Assembly: GCA_040880365.1 (NCBI GenBank)
Contig: JBBDIO010000294.1
Coordinates: 1 to 10,653, forward strand
DNA: 10,653 nt
Direction: 5' to 3'
DNA from: JBBDIO01 sp040880365
GTDB lineage: Bacteria > Chloroflexota > Anaerolineae > Caldilineales > Caldilineaceae
Shown: positions 5,959 to 10,653 of the stretch, piece after piece
Numbering within the stretch: the stretch's first letter is position 1
How the letters are laid out: every line of letters starts with the position of its first letter
Translations under genes and position numbers: made by a program
Notes under the pieces: generated by a model
Told to the model about the DNA's origin: nothing
Databases searched by the model: none
The model's input: only the letters and a program-made list of their open reading frames with translations

Positions 5959-6844
5959 TGACGATGCGAATCGTGGGGAAGCGTCGGGTATCGAATTCGT
6001 GCAGACGGGCGCGGCCCAGGGCAGTGACTTCGCGGTGGATGGTTTCGGCCGCGGCGCGCAGCTCTGCAATATCCAGACCCTGGCAGACGGGTGGCAGCGC
6101 CCGCAGACGCGGCAGCCCGCGCCGCAGCATCTTGAGCGCGCCGGGCCAATTGCCCTGTTCGATGTGATAGAATCCTACACCAACCTGGAGGATGCCCTGA
6201 TACATATCACGGATGGGGCGGGTTTCTTCCATCCAGGCATGTTCCAGCCATTCGTGTTGTTCGTAATATTGGCGGGCGTTAAATTCCTTGATGCCTTTTT
6301 GGGCTTTTTCACTCAGGGCTGCATCCCAGCCGTCGGGATAGATCGTGGGCGGGGTAATCAACCGGGCGATCAGGTCGGGCAGCTTGTTGGCAAATTGGGT
6401 GGCGGTCCAGATGGCGTCTACTGGGGGCGCAGCATCTGTGCCCGTGTCTGGATCCGGGCCGGGTAGCGGGGCAGGCAGATCGCCAAAGAGCACGATGGGG
6501 ACGGCGCGGGTGTGGGGCCGCAATTTGAGCCGCCGAATGGTCTTCTGCCAGTCCGCCGCCTGTTGCTGATAGGCGTCTGCATCTACCAGCGCACCTGCGG
6601 GAAACCAGAAATCTACCGCGGTGATAAACTCCTGGCGGGTGGGGGCCGCAACGGCGCGACCGCCCAGGGCAGTGACCGCCGCGCGAATGGTTTGCGCCGT
6701 GGCAGCGTGGGGCGTGGCAAAGACGATGATAGGACGGGGATCCCAATCAACATCCGGGCTGGTGTGCCCCGTGTCTGTGACAGGTGTATTGGAAGATGGG
6801 TCGGCGGGCGGGGAACTGTCGGTGTCGCTCATCTCATGCGTCAT
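5951..6844 (-). CDS. Pseudo-receiver domain fused to DUF309
   Basis: A 297-aa protein. Residues 1-36 are a Ser/Pro/Thr/Asp-rich disordered leader. Residues 37-125 look like a CheY-like receiver: beta-1 PIIVFATP, a central ALVDAD near 85-90, and RAVPIVLFGD at 113-122. The acidic pair after beta-1 is missing, so it is probably not phosphorylated normally. About 140-160 may be the end of the receiver after a Pro/Asp/Gly insertion. Residues 185-250 are a DUF309 helical domain, with FNARQYYEQHEWLEHAW (188-204), QGILQVGVGFYHIEQGN (216-232) and a GALKML helix. DUF309 has no established biochemical role as far as I know. The ATG at 6844 was chosen because it begins the leader; the frame is open to 6964, but that would cross the promoter of the divergent gene. 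Met5 at 6832 is an alternative start. Confidence 0.85.
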   Translation of the reverse strand: MTHEMSDTDSSPPADPSSNTPVTDTGHTSPDVDWDPRPIIVFATPHAATAQTIRAAVTALGGRAVAAPTRQEFITAVDFWFPAGALVDADAYQQQAADWQKTIRRLKLRPHTRAVPIVLFGDLPAPLPGPDPDTGTDAAPPVDAIWTATQFANKLPDLIARLITPPTIYPDGWDAALSEKAQKGIKEFNARQYYEQHEWLEHAWMEETRPIRDMYQGILQVGVGFYHIEQGNWPGALKMLRRGLPRLRALPPVCQGLDIAELRAAAETIHREVTALGRARLHEFDTRRFPTIRIVTR

Positions 6845-6861
6845 CTGGCAACTTTCACTTT

Positions 6862-6880
6862 CTATGGGGTCTTTCCATAG
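6862..6880. promoter_or_regulatory. Dyad CTATGG-N7-CCATAG over the -35 region of the xseB promoter
   Basis: A perfect 6-bp dyad (6862-6867 and 6875-6880) covers the place where a -35 box would lie for the extended -10 at 6886-6894. It sits in the 80-bp divergent gap between DUF309 and xseB. It could be an operator, but a 6-bp dyad can also occur by chance. Confidence 0.35.
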
Positions 6881-6885
6881 GCTAA

Positions 6886-6894
6886 TGGTATACT
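6886..6894 (+). promoter_or_regulatory. Extended -10 promoter for xseB operon
   Basis: TGG-TATACT (6886-6894) matches an extended -10 (TGn plus five of six bases of TATAAT). No good -35 is found 17 nt upstream, which is usual for extended -10 promoters. Transcription would start near 6901, 24 nt before the xseB ATG. An AAGGA ribosome site lies at 6913-6917. Confidence 0.55.
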
Positions 6895-6924
6895 GAACTG
6901 TGGGGCCTAGACAAGGAATAATCA

Positions 6925-7167
6925 ATGGCGGATGACAAAGCAGAACTGAGTTACGAAGACGCATTTAATCAATTGGAAGAGATTTTGAACGCGCTGGAAA
7001 ACAGCGATTTGCCGTTGGAAGAATCTCTGAAGCTGTATGAAGTGGGCGCACAACTGGCGGCCTATTGCACACACAAACTAGACGAAGCCGAACTGCGGGT
7101 GCGCAAATGGCAGCCCGGCGACGAGGCTGCTACGCTTTCCTCGCTAGAGGATTGGCAGGAATCTTAA
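6925..7167 (+). CDS. xseB: Exodeoxyribonuclease VII small subunit
   Basis: An 80-aa protein matching XseB, the small subunit that binds several-fold to XseA to form exonuclease VII, a cytosolic nuclease that degrades single-stranded DNA into oligonucleotides. The signature LSYEDAFNQLEEILNALENSDLPLEESLKLYEVG (residues 8-41) is typical, with two amphipathic helices forming a coiled-coil hairpin. KLDEAELRVRKW (51-62) closes the conserved core and the length is normal. An AAGGA SD lies 7 nt before the ATG. The large subunit gene xseA is not in the window; the stop is followed after 6 nt by a DUF212 gene. Confidence 0.95.
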   Translation: MADDKAELSYEDAFNQLEEILNALENSDLPLEESLKLYEVGAQLAAYCTHKLDEAELRVRKWQPGDEAATLSSLEDWQES

Positions 7168-7173
7168 ACCTCT

Positions 7174-7632
7174 ATGGCGGCTTCTATCTCCGCGTTGTGG
7201 TCGAATCTGGCGCTCTGGTTGCCGATTTCTGCGGCATTGGGGGTGCAGTTCTATAAATATCTGTGGGAATGGCGGCATACCGGCGCCCCCGATGTGCAGG
7301 TGCTTTTTCGCACAGGCGGTATGCCCAGCAGCCATTCGGCTATGGTGACCAGCCTGGCAACCGTATTGGCTGTACAACATGGGTTAGGTTCACCCCTGTT
7401 TGCAGTAGCAGTGATCGCCGCGCTGGTTGTGATGTATGATGCGCGCGGGGTGCGCCACCAAAGCGGACAACATGCGCGCATCCTCAATCAGATTCTGCGC
7501 GAGCTTTTCAGCGGTCAACCCATCAGCGAACAGGAATTGAAAGAGCTTTTGGGCCACACGCCCACCGAGGTCATTGTGGGCAGCATCGTGGGCATCAGCT
7601 ACTCGCTCCTGATTTTATATCTGGTTGGGTAG
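7174..7632 (+). CDS. Divergent PAP2-family (DUF212) membrane protein
   Basis: A 152-aa integral membrane protein of the DUF212/divergent PAP2 family (YuiD-like), related to acid phosphatases and vanadium haloperoxidases. Hydrophobic segments lie at about 8-25, 57-70, 73-88 and 133-151. The conserved block GGMPSSHSAMVTSLAT (48-63) corresponds to the PAP2 PSGH-like motif, DARGVRHQSGQHA (89-101) to a second conserved block, and LLGHTPTEVIVG (125-136) is diagnostic of the family. The natural substrate is not established; a lipid phosphate is the usual guess. It lies 6 nt after xseB and should share its transcript. An AGGAA lies 12 nt before the ATG, rather far for a good SD, so translation may be coupled to xseB. 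Confidence 0.92.
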   Translation: MAASISALWSNLALWLPISAALGVQFYKYLWEWRHTGAPDVQVLFRTGGMPSSHSAMVTSLATVLAVQHGLGSPLFAVAVIAALVVMYDARGVRHQSGQHARILNQILRELFSGQPISEQELKELLGHTPTEVIVGSIVGISYSLLILYLVG

Positions 7633-7673
7633 GCGCGGGCGTAGCGATTTTGTCGGGGTAGAAGTTTCCATTT

Positions 7674-7689
7674 ACTCGTCTAAACGAGT
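7674..7689 (+). terminator. Weak hairpin after the xseB-DUF212 operon
   Basis: ACTCGT-CTAA-ACGAGT forms a 6-bp stem 41 nt after the DUF212 stop. It is followed by CATGGTTAATTTTTATG, which is T-rich but has no immediate T-tract. It is a possible weak terminator in an AT-rich gap. Confidence 0.4.
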
Positions 7690-7726
7690 CATGGTTAATT
7701 TTTATGAAATTTTTGATATTTATTTC

Positions 7727-7756
7727 TTGCCGGACGTTTGCGCCCTATGGTATGCT
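7727..7756 (+). promoter_or_regulatory. Promoter of the radical SAM gene
   Basis: TTGCCG (7727-7732) is followed after 18 nt by TATGCT (7751-7756), preceded by TG at 7748-7749 (extended -10, TGG-TATGCT). The same TGG-TATnCT arrangement is seen before xseB. Transcription would start near 7763, giving a leader of about 40 nt that ends in a strong GGAGG (7794-7798) 4 nt before the ATG. Confidence 0.6.
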
Positions 7757-7802
7757 GTTGCGCATACGATAGGCCTCAAGCAGCGCCAGCAGTGGAGGAA
7801 TA

Positions 7803-9140
7803 ATGCGACGTGTAATTTTGATTCGACCGCGCCGAGATGGGCGGATATTAGGTAAAGCACCGGGTTCACCCTATACGCTGATGCGGTTGGCATCTCTGGT
7901 ACCCGATGAAATTCCGGTGGAAATCTGGGATGAGAATCTGCGCGATTTGCCGCTGGACACAGTGCGCGACGGCGATCTGGTCGGCATTACCTCGATGACC
8001 ACCGACGTGGAACGTGCCGAAGTGATTGCGCACCAGATGATGAAGCAGGGCGCGGGCGTGGTGGTGGGCGGTGTCCATGCCACACTGATGCCCGAACATG
8101 TGCAGACATTTGCGCATAGCACTTTTGTCGGCGAAGGCTATTTCACCTGGCAAGAAGTGTTGAAAGATTATGCGGCTGAAGGCATCAAGGGCATGAAGCC
8201 CATTTATAAAGATGAAGAATGGGCCGAGTTGGCAGGCGTCGCCACGATAACGGATCGGGTCATCAATATGATGAACGAGAGCCGAGACTACTGGACGCCC
8301 TATCTGGAGATTACCCGCGGCTGTCCGCGCAACTGTTCTTTCTGTACTGCCATTCGTGTCAGTGGGCGGCGTATGCGTTTGCGTCCCATTGATGAAGTGG
8401 TGGATGAAATTGAACGACGCGGCATCAAGCGTTTCTTCCTCACCGATGATAACTTCGGGCTGAACTTTCACACCGATCCCGACTATTGCGCCAATTTGTT
8501 CCAGGCATTGAGCAAAATGGATCTGACCGGTTGGACCTGCCAATCGGAAATGAGTATTTCTCAGTATCCTGAACTGTTGGAAATGGGCAAATCCGCACAC
8601 CTGGACAAGCATTTCATCGGTTTTGAGAGTGTGAACCCCGATAACCGGCGTGAACTGGGCGGGAAGTCCAAGGGGCTGGCGCATTCGGCAACAGAGGCGA
8701 TTGACATCATTCGCCGCACCGGCACCGGGGTAGTGGGTCTCTTTGTCATGGGCTTCGATGAAGATACGCCGGCAACTTTCCAGGCCATGTGGGATTTCAT
8801 CCGCAAATCGGATCTGGACAGCGTGAGTATCACCATGCTGACACCGTTCCCGGGTACACCGTTCCGCGAACAATTGGTGGAACAGAATCGCCTGTTGGAT
8901 ATGCCGTGGAGTACCTATGATACGGCGCATCTCACCTTCGAACCTAAAAATTTCACGGTGGAGGAACTGCGTTCGGCCTATGACTGGCTGTGCCGTAAGA
9001 CCTATAGCCCCACGCAGATTGCGCGCCGCGGGCTGCGTTCGCTCATGCGCTATCCGTTGAACCAGGCTGCAAAGAAGGCCTTTGGCAGCTTTAGCACCGA
9101 TTATGGCTATCGCCGGACATATGCTTACCGCAACACATAG
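7803..9140 (+). CDS. Radical SAM protein with N-terminal cobalamin-binding-type domain
   Basis: A 445-aa protein of the B12-binding-type radical SAM class (BchE, HpnR and related methyltransferase/cyclase families). Residues 1-135 resemble the cobalamin-binding Rossmann domain: VILIRPR at the start, IWDENLRDLP (41-50), GDLVGITSMTTD (57-68) and GAGVVVGGVHATLMPEH (83-99). The DxHxxG cobalamin-histidine motif is absent, as in many members. The radical SAM core is at about 165-350, with Cys174-x3-Cys178-x2-Cys181 (CPRNCSFC) for the 4Fe-4S cluster and GFESVNPDNRRELGGKSKG (273-291). A helical tail follows. The substrate is unknown; oxygen-sensitive lipid, pigment or antibiotic modification are possible roles. 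It has its own promoter and a strong GGAGG SD, and is monocistronic, ending at the terminator 9292-9339. The last codons, including the stop, belong to the first unit of a 29-bp repeat. Confidence 0.92.
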   Translation: MRRVILIRPRRDGRILGKAPGSPYTLMRLASLVPDEIPVEIWDENLRDLPLDTVRDGDLVGITSMTTDVERAEVIAHQMMKQGAGVVVGGVHATLMPEHVQTFAHSTFVGEGYFTWQEVLKDYAAEGIKGMKPIYKDEEWAELAGVATITDRVINMMNESRDYWTPYLEITRGCPRNCSFCTAIRVSGRRMRLRPIDEVVDEIERRGIKRFFLTDDNFGLNFHTDPDYCANLFQALSKMDLTGWTCQSEMSISQYPELLEMGKSAHLDKHFIGFESVNPDNRRELGGKSKGLAHSATEAIDIIRRTGTGVVGLFVMGFDEDTPATFQAMWDFIRKSDLDSVSITMLTPFPGTPFREQLVEQNRLLDMPWSTYDTAHLTFEPKNFTVEELRSAYDWLCRKTYSPTQIARRGLRSLMRYPLNQAAKKAFGSFSTDYGYRRTYAYRNT

Positions 9141-9208
9141 TGTTGCAGGATGCTTACCGCAACACATAGTGTTGCAGAGTGCTTACCGCAACGCATGACG
9201 TTGCAGGA
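9122..9208 (+). repeat. 29-bp tandem repeat x3, each with a small hairpin
   Basis: Three contiguous 29-bp units (9122-9150, 9151-9179, 9180-9208) begin TGCTTACCGCAAC. Each holds a palindrome: GCAACAC-ATA-GTGTTGC in units 1 and 2, and the related GCAACGCATGACGTTGC in unit 3. Within the stem the A-T pair of units 1-2 is replaced by a G-C pair in unit 3, while the closing C-G pair is lost. Unit 1 contains the stop codon of the radical SAM gene (9138-9140). No spacers are present, so this is not CRISPR. Confidence 0.9.
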
Positions 9209-9291
9209 TAAAGTCGTAGCATCGGGTGTGATTTGTTTGGCCGGGTGCTTGTGAGCGAAGTTGGGTCTTCCCTCTAAATTATTAAAGAATC
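9209..9291. other. Short intergenic spacer, nothing recognised
   Basis: This lies between the 29-bp repeats and the terminator. No promoter, RNA gene or open frame with an SD is seen. The right end is AT-rich (AAATTATTAAAG) and borders the terminator stem. Confidence 0.4.
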
Positions 9292-9339
9292 AGCAGACCA
9301 GAGTAGCATTTTCGCAGCTACTCTGATCTGCTTTTTTTT
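9292..9339 (+). terminator. Rho-independent terminator after the radical SAM gene
   Basis: A 16-bp stem with a single C/A mismatch pairs 9292-9307 (AGCAGACCAGAGTAGC) with 9317-9332 (GCTACTCTGATCTGCT). It has a 9-nt loop, and eight T run at 9332-9339. It ends plus-strand transcription about 150 nt past the radical SAM stop. On the minus strand the same stem is followed by TTCTTTAAT, so it may also stop the convergent ROK transcript weakly. Confidence 0.92.
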
Positions 9340-9378
9340 AATTATTTGGAGGACACAGTATGCAAGTATCGTCACACA

Positions 9379-9443
9379 GGTGCGCGCATTTACACTGGTG
9401 CGTGCATTTACACTGGTGCGTGCATTTACACTGGTGCGCGCAT
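9379..9443. repeat. 18-bp tandem repeat x3.6 overlapping the 3' end of the ROK gene
   Basis: The units GGTGCRYGCATTTACACT lie at 9379-9396, 9397-9414 and 9415-9432, with a partial fourth unit at 9433-9443. The ROK gene's stop codon (complement of 9426-9428) lies in unit 3, so its last residues, RAPV, come from the repeat. On the plus strand the array reads as the hexapeptide HLHWCV repeated, behind a good SD (GGAGG 9348-9352) and ATG (9360). Confidence 0.88.
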
Positions 9444-10628
9444 GAGGTCATCGAGAATGAGCGAGACGGCACCCATCAGACAATCTTCCGTGCCATATTC
9501 CGAGGGCAGGATGCTCAGTGCGGCGCGCATGGGGTAGAGGCTGTTTTGCTTCACTGTCTCGCGGATCATGGGGATGAGGGTTTCGTGGGCAAGGCTCAGC
9601 ACGCCGCCCAAAATGACCAGCTGGGGATTAAAGACATTGACCAGGTTGGCAATGCCTAGCCCCAGATCATGACCGACTTCCTGCAACACCGATACTGCGG
9701 CCAGATCGCCGATTTCGGCGGCTTCCACAATCGCGCCAAAGGTGACGCCTTCCAGATTTTTGCTCAAGGGTGAGGCGCTGCCCGCGGCGACGGAACGGCG
9801 ATAGCGCTCCACCACGGCTCGCGGCCCGATGAGGGTTTCCCAGCAACCGCGTTTGCCACAGTTGCACATGTCGCCTTCGGGGTCCATGGTCATGTGTCCC
9901 ACTTCGCCCGCATAGCCACCCCGCCCGCGGAAGATCTTCCCGTCGATGATGATGCCGCCGCCGATACCCGCGGCCGCGCCCAGATAGAGAAAATTGGGCG
10001 CATCTTTGGCAACGCCGAAATAGTGTTCGCCCAGGGCGGCGGCGTTGGCATCGTTTTCCACAATCACGGGCAGCCCGAAGCGTTTGCGCCACGGACCGAC
10101 AATGGGAATCTCCTGGCCGCGGAAATTGGGCGAAATCCGCAACACGCCCTCGGTCACATCTACCAGACCCGGCACACTGATGCCAATGCCCAATACGCGC
10201 CGTTGTTGTTTGGCGGCTTCGCGCAGCGCATGTTCTACCAGCCGGCCCGCGGCGTGCAGATAGCCGTCGATAGGCTCTTCCAGGGGAAGTTCGAGACGCC
10301 CCTTCCAGATGTTCCCCGCCAGGAAATCGGTGAGGATCACCTTGCTGATGCCCACGCCCACTTCGACCCCGATCATGCATCCGCCGCTGGGGTTCAGCTC
10401 CAGTGATAGTCCGGGTCGTCCGATTTTATCCGTCTGGAGTTCGGTCTCGTGGACCAACTGTTCTTCGAGCAACTGGGCGACAATGCTGGAAATGGTGCTG
10501 CGGTTGAGACCGATGCGCTTGGCAAGATCGGCGCGCGATAGGGGCGCGCTCAAACGTAGCTCGTTGAGGACGAGCGACGCATTGCGCTTGCGGATAAATC
10601 CCTGGTCGGCTTTCCCGGTTATCGCCAT
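9426..10628 (-). CDS. ROK-family transcriptional repressor (NagC/XylR type)
   Basis: A 400-aa repressor with an N-terminal winged helix-turn-helix (residues 10-65; SRADLAKRIGLNRSTISSIVAQLLEEQLV at 31-59) and a C-terminal sugar-kinase-like ROK domain. Such proteins repress sugar-uptake or catabolic genes and release DNA when a sugar binds. In the ROK domain, GVEVG opens the first lobe, ENDANAAALGE is at 191-201, GAAAGIGGG (217-225) is the phosphate-loop region, GEVGHM (241-246) includes the zinc/sugar histidine, and CNCGKRGCWE (255-264) is the Cys zinc motif. The common GTG of ROK kinases is altered to AAA, which fits a regulator without kinase activity. ATG at 10628 was chosen because GGTGG lies 8 nt upstream and family N-termini align there; ATG at 10643 would add five residues. 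The right window edge lies just beyond, so its promoter and target are not visible. Confidence 0.93.
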   Translation of the reverse strand: MAITGKADQGFIRKRNASLVLNELRLSAPLSRADLAKRIGLNRSTISSIVAQLLEEQLVHETELQTDKIGRPGLSLELNPSGGCMIGVEVGVGISKVILTDFLAGNIWKGRLELPLEEPIDGYLHAAGRLVEHALREAAKQQRRVLGIGISVPGLVDVTEGVLRISPNFRGQEIPIVGPWRKRFGLPVIVENDANAAALGEHYFGVAKDAPNFLYLGAAAGIGGGIIIDGKIFRGRGGYAGEVGHMTMDPEGDMCNCGKRGCWETLIGPRAVVERYRRSVAAGSASPLSKNLEGVTFGAIVEAAEIGDLAAVSVLQEVGHDLGLGIANLVNVFNPQLVILGGVLSLAHETLIPMIRETVKQNSLYPMRAALSILPSEYGTEDCLMGAVSLILDDLMRAPV

Positions 10629-10653
10629 AGTACAAACCACCATCCAGGCCCAT

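Noticed and set aside
7866..9167. Minus-strand open frame of 433 codons
   Set aside because: Antisense to the radical SAM gene, whose cysteine motif, promoter and SD are all on the plus strand.
9122..9443. CRISPR array
   Set aside because: The 29-bp and 18-bp repeats are directly contiguous with no spacers, and no cas gene is present.
1..10653. A multi-gene defence, toxin-antitoxin, phage or mobile-element system
   Set aside because: No nuclease-helicase pair, reverse transcriptase, toxin-antitoxin pair, integrase or transposase was found; xseB is an ordinary housekeeping subunit.

Overview
The window is about 10.6 kb of moderately GC-rich bacterial chromosome carrying ten protein genes, the first cut by the left edge. 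There is no rRNA, tRNA, CRISPR array, transposase, phage gene or recognisable defence cassette. The gene types suggest a member of the Chloroflexota (Anaerolineae or Caldilineae-like): a pseudo-receiver fused to DUF309, a lipoprotein deacetylase with a long Pro/Thr-rich linker, a stand-alone xseB next to a DUF212 membrane protein, and a ROK repressor. This placement is inference from gene style, not from a marker gene.

Layout. (1) 1-1968, plus strand: the 3' part of a GT4 glycosyltransferase, then an NAD-dependent sugar epimerase/dehydratase, which is the tail of a surface-glycan locus. (2) 2195-3061, minus strand: an RpiR-family (HTH + SIS) regulator, convergent with the epimerase. It has a near-consensus promoter at 3224-3252 and a long leader that contains a 12-bp direct repeat. 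(3) 3459-5927, plus strand: a secreted lipoprotein with a C-terminal polysaccharide deacetylase (CE4) domain, followed 15 nt later by a FabL-type enoyl-ACP reductase. (4) 5951-6844, minus strand: a pseudo-receiver-DUF309 fusion. (5) 6925-7632, plus strand: xseB and a DUF212/divergent-PAP2 membrane protein, 6 nt apart and behind an extended -10 promoter. (6) 7803-9140, plus strand: a cobalamin-binding-type radical SAM protein with its own promoter, a strong SD and a clear intrinsic terminator at 9292-9339. (7) 9426-10628, minus strand: a ROK-family repressor convergent with the radical SAM gene.

The genes read as cell-envelope and sugar metabolism (glycosyltransferase, epimerase, deacetylase, two sugar-responsive regulator families, lipid synthesis) mixed with housekeeping. 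No tightly linked multi-gene novel system is visible.

The most unusual feature is non-coding. Almost every gene boundary carries its own short tandem or palindromic repeat, often overlapping the stop codon: 13-16 bp units at 896-965, 15 bp at 1964-2008, nested palindromes at 2111-2171, a 14-bp period at 3161-3186, an 11-bp period at 5940-5958, 29 bp x3 at 9122-9208, and 18 bp x3.6 at 9379-9443. A further 17-bp inverted repeat and a 27-bp tandem repeat lie inside the deacetylase linker. Protein-level oddities are a lost catalytic Tyr in the epimerase (Asn158) and Asp-for-Glu changes at both positions of the GT4 E-x7-E motif.
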